In this document: piece after piece, positions 42,981 to 51,077 of the stretch
Numbering within the stretch: the first letter of the stretch is position 1
Layout of the letters: the number at the start of each line of letters is the position of its first letter
DNA from: Anaerolineae bacterium CG2_30_57_67
GTDB taxonomy: Bacteria > Chloroflexota > Anaerolineae > Anaerolineales > Villigracilaceae
Assembly: GCA_001872455.1 (NCBI GenBank)
Contig: MNXJ01000025.1
Span: 20,128 to 84,127 of the forward strand
Direction of reading: 5' to 3'
DNA: 64,000 nucleotides
The notes under the pieces: generated by a model
Seen by the model: only the letters and a program-made list of their open reading frames with translations
Told to the model about the DNA's origin: nothing
Databases searched by the model: none
Translations under genes and position numbers: made by a program

Positions 42981-44645
42981 ATGTCTATGCCAGCCTTTTT
43001 GGAATGTGTCTCTTGCGGACACCAACAGGCGTACATTCCTTTTGAACCAACGCTGTGCGGTCACTGTGGCGCGCAGTGGTTGGAGCCGCGTTATGATTAT
43101 GCCGCCTTCAAACGCGAGATTTTGCGCGGCCTGCCAGGTCGTTCTTTCAACCTGTGGCGTTATCAGGATATTTTGCCGTTGGCGTTGCCTGTGGAAGCGG
43201 ATTTTTACCCGGCAGGCGGAACGCCGCTGTGGCTTTCGCATCGTTACGCCCCGGCGCTTGGACATTCGTTGGTTTACCTCAAAGATGAACGCTACGGTCC
43301 GACCAGCTCCTTCAAAGACCGGCAGGCGGCTGTGGGTGTGGCCGCCATGCTTCAGTGCGGCATCCGCGAAGCGGTGATTGCCTCCACGGGCAACGCCGCC
43401 GTCGCCTATGCCGCCGCCTGCGCCCGCGCGGGCATCAAACTGTGGGTTTTTATGACCAGCCTTGTACCGCAGGAAAAATTGCGCGAGGCGGCGCTCTTCG
43501 GCGCGGAGGTCATCCGCGTCAGCGGCAATTACGATCAGACCAAACAAATTGCCGCCCAATTTGCTCAGCGCCGTCACCTGTTGCTTGACCGTGGCGCGGG
43601 TTCCATTCCCGCCCGCGAGTCGATGAAAACCATCGCCTACGAGATTGTGGAACAACTCGGCTGGCGCGCGCCTGATTGGTACATCCAGGCTGTCAGCGGC
43701 GGGCTTGGGCCGCTGGGCGTCTATCAGGGCTTCAAGGAAATGTTCGAGATGGGGCTGATTAGCCACATTCCAAAACTGGCCGTTATTCAGGCGGAGGGTT
43801 GTGCGCCGATGGTGCAGGCTTTCAGGGCTGGCAAAGATGTTGCCGAGCCGGTTATCCCCGATACACGCATCATCATTCTTTCCACCGGCGACCCCGGTAA
43901 AACATACACGTTTCTGTGGAATTTGACCCAGAAATATGGCGGCGTGATGGAATCTGTCAGCGACGTCGAAGCCTTCAACGCGATGCGCGCGCTTGCCAAA
44001 AGCGAGGGGATGGCCGTCGAACCGGCCACCGCAGTCGCCTTTGCCGGGCTGGAAAAACTCATCAACAAAGGGACTATTTTGTCAGATGAGTTGGTCGTTG
44101 TTAATTGCACCGGTCACACTTTTCCGGTTGAAAAACATATTTTGGAAGATCAATTTGCGGTGGATGTTCATCTGAGCGAAACCCAGGCGCCGGCCCCGCG
44201 TGAAGGGCTGCAAGCCGCCCTTGAAAATCTTGACGAGAAGACCACCACCGTTTTGCTGATTGACGATAACCCCGACGATGCGCTCTTGATTCGCCGTTTG
44301 TTGGAAGCGAAAAAAGCATATCGCGTGCTTCATGCCAAAGACGGTTGGGAAGGCCTGGCAATGGCACGTCACAGCCTGCCTGATTTGATTGTGAGCGACC
44401 TGACCATGCCCGGAATTGACGGTTTTGGCCTGGTGGAAGAATTGAAGATGGACCCGCGCACCAAGAAAATTCCGATTGTGGTGGTAAGCGCCAAAGATAT
44501 TACCGAAGAGGAGCGGTTACGGCTAAATGGTCATATTGAAGCCCTGTATCAAAAAGGGTCATTGCCTCCGCGCAAGTTTGTGGAACAGGTAGTTCAAGTG
44601 ATTGAAGAAGACAAACATGTTGTCAGAGGAGGTCCGGAGAAATGA
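42981..44645 (+). CDS. Threonine synthase-like PLP enzyme fused to a receiver domain
   Basis: A 554-residue fusion. Residues 1-35 form a Cys4 zinc ribbon (Cys9, 12, 26, 29), as in some threonine synthases. Residues 75-405 are a fold type II PLP enzyme with PLP lysine Lys112 in SSFKDRQA, STGNAAVAYAA, and VSGGLGPLG for phosphate binding. Residues 420-545 are a complete receiver: Asp428/Asp429 in LLIDDNPDD, phosphoacceptor Asp473 in IVSDLTMPG, and Lys in YQKGS. Threonine synthase makes threonine from O-phosphohomoserine; here phosphorylation could control activity. It lies directly after a histidine kinase and overlaps the next receiver gene by 4 bases. Confidence 0.9.
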   Translation: MSMPAFLECVSCGHQQAYIPFEPTLCGHCGAQWLEPRYDYAAFKREILRGLPGRSFNLWRYQDILPLALPVEADFYPAGGTPLWLSHRYAPALGHSLVYLKDERYGPTSSFKDRQAAVGVAAMLQCGIREAVIASTGNAAVAYAAACARAGIKLWVFMTSLVPQEKLREAALFGAEVIRVSGNYDQTKQIAAQFAQRRHLLLDRGAGSIPARESMKTIAYEIVEQLGWRAPDWYIQAVSGGLGPLGVYQGFKEMFEMGLISHIPKLAVIQAEGCAPMVQAFRAGKDVAEPVIPDTRIIILSTGDPGKTYTFLWNLTQKYGGVMESVSDVEAFNAMRALAKSEGMAVEPATAVAFAGLEKLINKGTILSDELVVVNCTGHTFPVEKHILEDQFAVDVHLSETQAPAPREGLQAALENLDEKTTTVLLIDDNPDDALLIRRLLEAKKAYRVLHAKDGWEGLAMARHSLPDLIVSDLTMPGIDGFGLVEELKMDPRTKKIPIVVVSAKDITEEERLRLNGHIEALYQKGSLPPRKFVEQVVQVIEEDKHVVRGGPEK

Positions 44646-45025
44646 GCAGCAATGTTCTCTATGTTGAAGATAATCCTGACAATATGATGTTGGTGCGTCG
44701 CGCGCTCGAAGCGCGCGGCTATACGTTGTTCGAAGCCATGACCGGGCTGGAGGGGGTTGCGCTTGCAGAAAGGGAAAATGTCAGCCTGGTGTTGTTGGAC
44801 ATCAACCTGCCGGATATTGATGGTTACGAAGTGGCGCGCAGGATTCGGCGCAACGTCATTAAGCCTTCGTTGGCGTATGTTCCCATCATTGCCATCACCG
44901 CCAACGCCCTCAAGGGCGACGCCGAAAGGGCGCTTAATGCCGGGTGTGATGTTTACATGTCCAAACCGATTAACATTCGAGAACTATGGGCGCGGGTGGA
45001 GGGATTTGTCCCCTCGCCCAAGTAA
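44642..45025 (+). CDS. Single-domain response regulator
   Basis: A 127-residue CheY/DivK-like receiver: YVEDNPDNM, phosphoacceptor in LVLLDINLPDIDG, TAN and YMSKPI. It overlaps the PLP-receiver fusion gene (ATGA) and ends the signalling operon at a terminator. It may be the phosphotransfer partner between the kinase at 41117 and other receivers. Confidence 0.92.
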   Translation: MSSNVLYVEDNPDNMMLVRRALEARGYTLFEAMTGLEGVALAERENVSLVLLDINLPDIDGYEVARRIRRNVIKPSLAYVPIIAITANALKGDAERALNAGCDVYMSKPINIRELWARVEGFVPSPK

Positions 45026-45056
45026 GAATGTGGGTTTTGGCGAGTGCGGAATCTTT

Positions 45057-45096
45057 GCGCAGGTCGGATGACAACCCGACCTGCGCTGTTTTGTTC
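45057..45096 (+). terminator. Intrinsic terminator of the signalling operon
   Basis: A perfect 11-bp GC-rich stem (45057-45067 with 45076-45086) with an 8-base loop and a T-rich tail (TGTTTTGTT). It separates the signalling operon from the E1-beta gene, whose -10-like TATGAT lies at 45150-45155, close to the ATG. Confidence 0.85.
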
Positions 45097-45164
45097 GTGC
45101 GCTGGTCGGGTTTAAATGCAGTTCCCTTCCCCATTTCGCGTTTATCCGGTATGATTTTCGCCCG

Positions 45165-46163
45165 ATGACAACTGTCCTGGAATCTCTCAACACTGCGCTT
45201 CATCGCGCCATGCAAGCCGATGAACGCATCTATATTTTGGGCGAAGATATTCTCGACCCGTATGGTGGCGCGTTTAAAATAACGCGCGGCCTTTCGGCAG
45301 CTTTTCCGGGCCGCGTCCTCACGACGCCGATTTCTGAAGCCGCTATTTTGGGCCTCGCCAGCGGCATGGCGCTGCGCGGTTTGCGCCCGGTGGCCGAAGT
45401 GATGTTCGGCGATTTTGTGACCCTGATGGCCGACCAACTCATCAATCACGCCGCCAAATTCCGCTGGATGTACAACGACCAGGTGCGCGTGCCGCTCGTG
45501 CTACGCCTGCCGATGGGCGGGCGGCGCGGCTACGGCCCGACTCACTCGCAGTCACTGGAAAAACTCTTTTTGGGCGCGCCCGGCCTGCGGGTTGTCGCCC
45601 CGTCCACCCTCGGCGACCCGGCGCAGATGCTGGAAGATGCCATTTTGCGCGATGATGACCCGCTGCTTTTCGTTGAGCATAAAATTCTCTACACCCGCTC
45701 GCTGCTGACCGCCGCCGATTTGTCCGATTGGCGGGTGAGCCAGACGGCGGGCGCTTTCCCCGTCTTCAGCCTGCTCCCGGTGGGCGGCGAATCCGCCGCG
45801 CTGACGATTGCCACCTACGGCTATAATTTTGAAATCGCGCGCGCCGCCGCCCAGGAATTGCTCTACGAAGACGAAATTTTTAGCGAAATTGTAGTTTTCT
45901 CGCAACTCAGCCCCTTTGAACTCGACCCGCTTTTTGAGTCGCTGCGCCGCACCGGCAGGCTACTCACTTTTGAAGAAGGCACGCAAACCCTCGGCTGGGG
46001 CGCAGAAGTCGCCGCCCGCGCCGCCGAGGCCCTGCCGGGCGTGAAAATCCGCCGCCTCGGCGCGCTCGATTTTCCGATTGGCAATTCTAAATCGTTGGAA
46101 GATGAAATTCTTCCCTCGCAAGAAAAGCTGACCGCCGCCGCGCGGCAGTTGGCGCTCCGATGA
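45165..46163 (+). CDS. 2-oxoacid dehydrogenase E1 beta subunit
   Basis: A 332-residue transketolase-like protein: GEDILDPYGGAFKITRGL, ISEAAILGLASGMALRG with the TPP-activating Glu, AEVMFGDF, PMGGRRGYGPTHSQS, and a C-terminal transketolase domain (TIATYGYNFEIA). It pairs with E1-alpha (27216-28109) to form the alpha2beta2 E1 of a pyruvate/acetoin/branched-chain-type complex. No ordinary E2 or E3 gene is in the window; the nearest lipoyl protein is the unusual fusion at 47006. The -10-like element ends 9 bases before the ATG, so the leader is very short. Confidence 0.9.
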   Translation: MTTVLESLNTALHRAMQADERIYILGEDILDPYGGAFKITRGLSAAFPGRVLTTPISEAAILGLASGMALRGLRPVAEVMFGDFVTLMADQLINHAAKFRWMYNDQVRVPLVLRLPMGGRRGYGPTHSQSLEKLFLGAPGLRVVAPSTLGDPAQMLEDAILRDDDPLLFVEHKILYTRSLLTAADLSDWRVSQTAGAFPVFSLLPVGGESAALTIATYGYNFEIARAAAQELLYEDEIFSEIVVFSQLSPFELDPLFESLRRTGRLLTFEEGTQTLGWGAEVAARAAEALPGVKIRRLGALDFPIGNSKSLEDEILPSQEKLTAAARQLALR

Positions 46164-46175
46164 GAATCCCGCGCC

Positions 46176-46217
46176 AACAAAAAAGACGCCAGTCGCATGA
46201 CCGGCGTCTTTTTTGTT
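46176..46217. terminator. Bidirectional intrinsic terminator
   Basis: A 15-bp stem with AACAAAAAAGACGCC and its complement, plus an inner 3-bp extension across one mismatch. It ends E1-beta on the plus strand and the DUF4013 gene on the minus strand. Confidence 0.88.
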
Positions 46218-46229
46218 CATCAAGAGTAG

Positions 46230-46922
46230 TTACAGCGTGTTGAAAACTTCCACACTGCCCCGTGTCTCGCTGGCGGTTTTGTAGGCTTGCCCGTACAGAT
46301 GCCCCATTACCAGCATGGCGTAGGCGGCGGTGAACAACACGCCAATACCGCAGGCCACCGAACCCAGCGGGGCGATGAAGCCATTCGCCACGATGCCGCC
46401 CAGCAGCACCATCAGGAAAGGCCCCGGCGCGGCGCGCACCAGGCCGATGACTTCGCCAAAGCGGAAGGCCGCGCCCAGTTCACCGGTATCGGCCAGTTTG
46501 CCGTAGGCGGCAGGGAGGATGATGCCGATGCCGATGCCCAGGATGGCGACCAGGCAGTAGGTGCAGAATATGACGAGCCCCATCAGGCCGCCAGCGGCAT
46601 CCGAATTTTGCCCGTTGCCGCTTAGCATGGCTGGAATAATCGAAATGCTGAGCCCGCAAAGCAGAATCAGAATCAGCGGGGCGGCGTAGCCCAGGCCGAC
46701 CACAAGCGCCTGAAAGCCCTTGCCGATGTAAGCGCCAAAATCGTTCCATTCGGGCAGGGTTTCGGCTTCCCCTTTGATGACGCGGCGGGTAATTTCCAGC
46801 GTCCAGCCCAGCACGGCGATGCTGCCGACCACCGGAATGAGCGAAACCAGCGCGGCAATGCCGACTTTTTTCAGCCAATCGGGGTCTTCAAAAACAAACG
46901 TAAAAGCGCGGCCAAAATTCAT
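46230..46922 (-). CDS. DUF4013 membrane protein
   Basis: A 230-residue protein with about five to six membrane helices. The N-terminus (AFTFVFEDPDWLKKVGIAALVSLIPVVGSIAVLGW) and later WNDFGAYIGKGFQALVVGLGY are characteristic of DUF4013. The function of the family is unknown. It is encoded divergently from the lipoyl-NeuD fusion and convergently with E1-beta, so it lies within this locus but has no clear link to it. GGAGG precedes the ATG. Confidence 0.8.
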   Translation of the reverse strand: MNFGRAFTFVFEDPDWLKKVGIAALVSLIPVVGSIAVLGWTLEITRRVIKGEAETLPEWNDFGAYIGKGFQALVVGLGYAAPLILILLCGLSISIIPAMLSGNGQNSDAAGGLMGLVIFCTYCLVAILGIGIGIILPAAYGKLADTGELGAAFRFGEVIGLVRAAPGPFLMVLLGGIVANGFIAPLGSVACGIGVLFTAAYAMLVMGHLYGQAYKTASETRGSVEVFNTL

Positions 46923-47005
46923 TTTGTTCCTCCAAATGATCGAGATAAGACATTATAGAGCAGAAGCGGGTAGAATTACAATCCCTTCACCAAAACAGGA
47001 CAAAT

Positions 47006-48103
47006 ATGCCAACTACCATTCTCGTTCCAATGCTCAACGCCAATGAACCGGAAGCCCGTCTGGTGGCGATTCACGCCATTCAGGGGCAGGCTGTGAAACT
47101 GGGAGATTTGCTTTTCACTATCGAAACGACCAAAGCCGCCAGTGACGTCGAATCGCCGGGCGAGGGCTTTTTCCGCCCGCTGGCCGTCGAGGGCGCCACC
47201 CTGACGGTGGGTGAGACGCTGGCCTATCTAACCGATACGCCCGATGAAGCGCTGCCTGCGTCTGATGCGGCGGCCCCCGTCCCGGCCTCTGCCGCCACCC
47301 CGTCAGAGATGCGCATTACCAGGCCTGCGCGCGCGCTGGCCGAGTCGCTCGGTGTGGATTTGGCGCGCCTGCCCACCGACCGTCTGATTACCGAAGCCGT
47401 TGTCCGCCAATTTTCCACCTCCCAGACCCCAATTTCCCAATTCCCAACGCCCCAACCCGCCATTTTGCTCTACGGCGCGGGCGGACACGCCAAAACGGTG
47501 CTGGAAATGATGCGCGCCATCGGCGCTTTTCCGGTGGCTGGAATTTTGGATGACAACCCGGCGCTGTGGGGGACGGTGGTGCTGGGCGCGCCGGTGCTGG
47601 GCGGGCGCGAAAAACTCCCCGAATTTTTGGCGCAGGGAATTTTCCTGGCCGCCAACGGCGTGGGCGGAATCATCAACATTGAAGTCCGCGTCCGATTGTT
47701 TGAACTGTTGACCGCCAGCGGATTCGCCTTTCCGGCGCTGATTCATCCGCGCGCGACGATTGAAGCCTCGGCGCAAATCGGCGCGGGGACGCAGGTTTTT
47801 GCGCATGCCTACGTCGGCTCTTCGGCGGTGTTGCGGGAAAAATGTATGGTGAACACTGGCGCAGTCGTCAGCCATGACTGCGAAATTGGCGCGTATACGC
47901 ACATTGCGCCGGGCTGTCTGCTGGCCGGGCAGGTGCGCGTGGGCCAAAAAGCGCTGATTGGGATGGGCGTCACCACCGCCATCGGAATCTCCATCGGCGA
48001 CGGGGCGCGGGTGGGCAATGGCGCTGTTCTGCTGGCTGATGTTCCGGCGCGGGCGATTGTCGCGGCGGGCAAGGTCTGGGCGATAAGTAAATCTGAATTG
48101 TAA
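47006..48103 (+). CDS. Lipoyl domain / E3-binding-like segment / NeuD-PglD-type acyltransferase fusion
   Basis: A 365-residue three-part protein. Residues 1-76 are a lipoyl domain with Lys43 in IETTKAASDV at the normal lipoylation site. Residues about 100-134 (ITRPARALAESLGVDLARL, LITEAVV) resemble the E3/E1-binding domain of E2 proteins, without the usual GSGPGGR. After a Pro/Gln linker, residues 151-365 form a NeuD/PglD-type sugar N-acyltransferase: Rossmann-like GAGGHAKTVLEMM, then left-handed beta-helix hexapeptides with catalytic-type His290 in VVSHDCEIG. It suggests acyl transfer from lipoyl to a sugar amine or similar acceptor. AGGA precedes the ATG. Confidence 0.9.
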   Translation: MPTTILVPMLNANEPEARLVAIHAIQGQAVKLGDLLFTIETTKAASDVESPGEGFFRPLAVEGATLTVGETLAYLTDTPDEALPASDAAAPVPASAATPSEMRITRPARALAESLGVDLARLPTDRLITEAVVRQFSTSQTPISQFPTPQPAILLYGAGGHAKTVLEMMRAIGAFPVAGILDDNPALWGTVVLGAPVLGGREKLPEFLAQGIFLAANGVGGIINIEVRVRLFELLTASGFAFPALIHPRATIEASAQIGAGTQVFAHAYVGSSAVLREKCMVNTGAVVSHDCEIGAYTHIAPGCLLAGQVRVGQKALIGMGVTTAIGISIGDGARVGNGAVLLADVPARAIVAAGKVWAISKSEL

Positions 48104-48129
48104 AAATTTTCGTTTTTGCAGTGGAGTCA

Positions 48130-48882
48130 TTAGTGAGTCAAAATTTGTGATAAAAACAATTTTGTACGCTCTTCTTTGGGGTTGCTGAAAACTTCTTCTG
48201 GTGTGCCGGTTTCGATGATCTGCCCCTTATCAAAAAATACCATTCTATCAGCCACCGCGCGGGCAAAGCCCATTTCGTGCGTTACTACCAGCATGGTCAT
48301 CCCTGTCCGCGCCAGTTCAATCATTACATCCAACACTTCTTTAATCATTTCCGGGTCAAGCGCTGAAGTTGGTTCGTCAAATAGCATAATTTTGGGTTGC
48401 ATTGCCAGCGCGCGCGCGATTGCCACACGTTGTTGTTGCCCCCCGGAAAGTTGACCGGGGTATTTATCTGATTGGTCAGGGATGCCTACGCGTTCTAATA
48501 ACTGCCGCGCGGTTTCTTGTGCCTTGGCGTGGTCCCATTTGCGGACTTGCATCGGCGCCAGCATGACGTTTTCTAAAACTGTCAGGTGCGGGAAAAGATT
48601 AAATTGCTGGAAAACCATGCCGGTTTCCATGCGAATCCGTTCAATGTTGCGCGTATCGCTGTTGAGTTCCAGCCCATCCACTGTGATGGATCCCTTTTGA
48701 TGCTCTTCCAGCCGGTTGATGGTGCGGATGAAAGTGGATTTTCCTGACCCGGACGGGCCAAAAATTACAATCACTTCGCCTTTTTGCACTTCCAGGTTAA
48801 TTCCTTTCAGAGCATGAAAAGTTCCATACCATTTTTCCACGTTATTGCAAATAATAATGGGTGGTCGAGTTTCATCACGCAT
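48130..48882 (-). CDS. Polar amino-acid ABC transporter ATPase (GlnQ/AapP-like)
   Basis: A 250-residue ABC ATPase of the amino-acid uptake family: Walker [18 protein letters not shown], signature [16 protein letters not shown], Walker [16 protein letters not shown], and H-loop VTHEMGFA. It probably energises the permeases encoded at 53.1-55.5 kb, which lack their own ATPase gene, although it lies 3 kb away on the opposite strand. AAAGGAGA precedes the ATG. Confidence 0.92.
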   Translation of the reverse strand: MRDETRPPIIICNNVEKWYGTFHALKGINLEVQKGEVIVIFGPSGSGKSTFIRTINRLEEHQKGSITVDGLELNSDTRNIERIRMETGMVFQQFNLFPHLTVLENVMLAPMQVRKWDHAKAQETARQLLERVGIPDQSDKYPGQLSGGQQQRVAIARALAMQPKIMLFDEPTSALDPEMIKEVLDVMIELARTGMTMLVVTHEMGFARAVADRMVFFDKGQIIETGTPEEVFSNPKEERTKLFLSQILTH

Positions 48883-48939
48883 ATCTAATCTCCTTTAATA
48901 TTTCAATTATAGCCGCAAGATTTCGCTTTGTTGAATCTT

Positions 48940-49413
48940 TTATTCAATTTTTGTAATTTTGGTAAAACGCGCTTTTGTCAGCCGTGCCAGATCGGTGACC
49001 CTTAAGCGAATATTGATGCCGCGTTGTCCGCCGGAGATGTGGATTTGCTCAAAATTCTGTGCTGAAGCATCCAGCACCACTTGAAAGCCTTTGTTGATCA
49101 GCGCTAATGGCGAGATTCCGCCCGCTTGCAAGCCGGTCAGCGTCTCGGCTTCGCGCTCTGTTGGCAGAGAGACTTTTTTCTCGCCCAGGCTGTCGGCTAG
49201 TTTTTTTAAATCCACCTGGGCCGAGCCGGGGATGACTGCCAGCAGAGGTTTCCCTTTTTCGCGGGTGACGACAATCGTTTTGAAAACAATCTCTGGCGCG
49301 ATTCCTAAAAAGCGGGCGGTTTCTTCTGCGCCCAATTTTTCGGCGGGGGTTTCAAAGGCGGTGTAGGCTACTTTTTGGCCGTCCAAAAAGCGGGTGATGT
49401 TATTGATGGTCAT
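48940..49413 (-). CDS. ybaK: YbaK/EbsC-type Cys-tRNA(Pro) deacylase
   Basis: A 157-residue editing protein. The YbaK fold is recognised from AEETARFLGIAPEIVFKTIVV, GKPLLAVIPGSAQVDLKKLADSLG and GLQAGGISPLAL. It hydrolyses mischarged Cys-tRNA(Pro), working in trans with prolyl-tRNA synthetase. It lies downstream of nothing obvious on its strand and is divergent from the MazG-like gene. Confidence 0.9.
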   Translation of the reverse strand: MTINNITRFLDGQKVAYTAFETPAEKLGAEETARFLGIAPEIVFKTIVVTREKGKPLLAVIPGSAQVDLKKLADSLGEKKVSLPTEREAETLTGLQAGGISPLALINKGFQVVLDASAQNFEQIHISGGQRGINIRLRVTDLARLTKARFTKITKIE

Positions 49414-49486
49414 ATGGATGGAGTTTTCAGGTATCTTACGATGCCATGCTCAAGTAGGGCGCAAAGCGAAAACAGCCTATTTGAGT

Positions 49487-49516
49487 TTGGACACATAGAT
49501 TTTCATCAACTATAAT
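49487..49516 (+). promoter_or_regulatory. Promoter of the MazG-like gene
   Basis: TTGGAC at 49487-49492 and a perfect TATAAT at 49511-49516 are separated by 18 bases. The gene starts about 60 bases downstream. Confidence 0.55.
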
Positions 49517-49578
49517 TGACAAATCTGTAAGGATTTATCCCCCATTTGTAGGACATTTCCATGTCAAAGGAGTCCAAT

Positions 49579-49917
49579 ATGAAATTAGAAAATCTTAGCG
49601 ACTATCAACGCCAGTCACGCAAAACCTGGAATCTGGTCAAGACTGACCATCCGTTGGTGTATCCCACGCTTGGGTTGACCAACGAAGCCGGAGAAGTGGC
49701 CGGTAAAGTAAAAAAAATATTCCGCGATAAAGGCGGCATTATCTCCCCCGCTGACCGCGAAGCGCTCAAATACGAACTTGGCGACGTATTGTGGTATCTG
49801 GCGCAAATCGCCACCGAGCTTGACCTGGATTTGCAGGAAATTGCCAGCGCTAATCTGGAAAAACTCTTTTCGCGTCTTGAACGCGGCGTCATTCGTGGCG
49901 AGGGCGATCAGCGTTAA
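49579..49917 (+). CDS. MazG-like nucleotide pyrophosphohydrolase
   Basis: A 112-residue all-alpha NTP-pyrophosphohydrolase. LGLTNEAGEVAGKVKKIFRDKGG and LKYELGDVLWYLAQIATELDL carry the E-x-x-E and E-x-x-D metal ligands of the MazG/RS21-C6 group. Such enzymes remove non-canonical or excess nucleotides. AAAGGAG ends 7 bases before ATG 49579; the earlier ATG at 49561 lacks a ribosome site. Confidence 0.85.
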   Translation: MKLENLSDYQRQSRKTWNLVKTDHPLVYPTLGLTNEAGEVAGKVKKIFRDKGGIISPADREALKYELGDVLWYLAQIATELDLDLQEIASANLEKLFSRLERGVIRGEGDQR

Positions 49918-49968
49918 TCCAAGTCGCGGCGATTTGTTGAACTTGAATGGCGCGTTGGGGCGGCTTTT

Positions 49969-50982
49969 TTATATCTCTTTCACCAGTTCGGCTAAAAAAT
50001 TAAGGCGGGCTTCGGCCAAGCCGGGGAGCGCGCCAAGGGCGTAGAATGCGCCGCTACCTTCGATCGCCAGCGATGCGGCGACGTTGCCGCGCAGGACGGC
50101 CTGCACCGGGTCGAGGCTGGCAGCGTACCCGGCCAAAAATCCGCCGCAAAAGACAGCGCCCGCGTGGGTTGGGTCGGCTAGTTGCGCCGGGTAGGCGGGA
50201 ATTTCCCATTTACGTCTGCTGGCGTGTTCATAGACGAATTGTCCGCGCGCGCCGCGTTTAATGACGATGATTTCTGCGCCGAAACTGCCCAACTCGGCGG
50301 CCATCTGCCATAAATCGTCGGTACGCCCCCAAAATAGACTACGCAGGTCTTCTTCGGCGGGCAGGAAGGCAGTAACGCCCTGAAGCAGAGAGCGCAAATT
50401 AGCGAGAAAATTACCATTCATGTAGCCAGTGCAGGGTTCAATGGTGATGATGGTGGCTCCGGCCTGGTGAAATGCGGGAGCGAGCTGGGCGTGACTGGCA
50501 TAATCGAGCGGGGCGAGGTGGACGGCTTTGGCTTGCTTATAGAGAACTGGAATGTCGAGCAAATTGGGCGAGTCGGGGTTCTGGCGGGTGATGCTTGGGG
50601 TTTGTTCTTGGAGCGGCTGGTAACCAAGTAATGTTTTGGGAAAGGGTAGGCCGAGCCGCAGAAAATGGGATGCGGGGTTGGTGTGTTGAGCGCTGGTTGA
50701 GTCGGTATAACTGATGAAAGTGCGCAGGTCTAGTGGGACCGGTAAAATTTTAATTCCCTGAGTGTCAAACCCGGCTTGCTCAAACTGCCGCAGCCACTCG
50801 CGTGGATAATCCTCTCCCACGCGCGTTAGCAAACCGGGGGCATCACCCCACAAGCGCGCACCGCTGGCGGCATACGCCAGATTGCCGCCAGGAACGTCTA
50901 TCAGTGGGTGGCCTTCGGGCGGAAGTAAGTATTCGCGCCGTAACTGTCCGGCGATGACGATGGAAGGAATGAAGGCGGTCAT
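49969..50982 (-). CDS. PfkB-fold carbohydrate kinase-like protein with altered catalytic motif
   Basis: A 337-residue ribokinase-like protein: PGGNLAYAASGARLWG near the N-terminus (sugar-binding region), a central segment IITIEPCTG, and GAEIIVIKRGARGQFVY. The normally invariant DTTGAGD motif reads DPTHAGA, so the anion hole glycine is His and the catalytic aspartate is Ala276. Ordinary kinase activity is therefore doubtful. It may be a sugar- or nucleoside-binding protein or use a different base. Convergent with the MazG-like gene. Confidence 0.8.
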   Translation of the reverse strand: MTAFIPSIVIAGQLRREYLLPPEGHPLIDVPGGNLAYAASGARLWGDAPGLLTRVGEDYPREWLRQFEQAGFDTQGIKILPVPLDLRTFISYTDSTSAQHTNPASHFLRLGLPFPKTLLGYQPLQEQTPSITRQNPDSPNLLDIPVLYKQAKAVHLAPLDYASHAQLAPAFHQAGATIITIEPCTGYMNGNFLANLRSLLQGVTAFLPAEEDLRSLFWGRTDDLWQMAAELGSFGAEIIVIKRGARGQFVYEHASRRKWEIPAYPAQLADPTHAGAVFCGGFLAGYAASLDPVQAVLRGNVAASLAIEGSGAFYALGALPGLAEARLNFLAELVKEI

Positions 50983-51077
50983 ATCAAAAATTATAAGCGA
51001 TGTTTGGCATGGCGATGATTGTGCCGGCTAAGATTTTGCGCGATTGTGCTACAATTTCGCGCGTTTGGAGAAAACCC

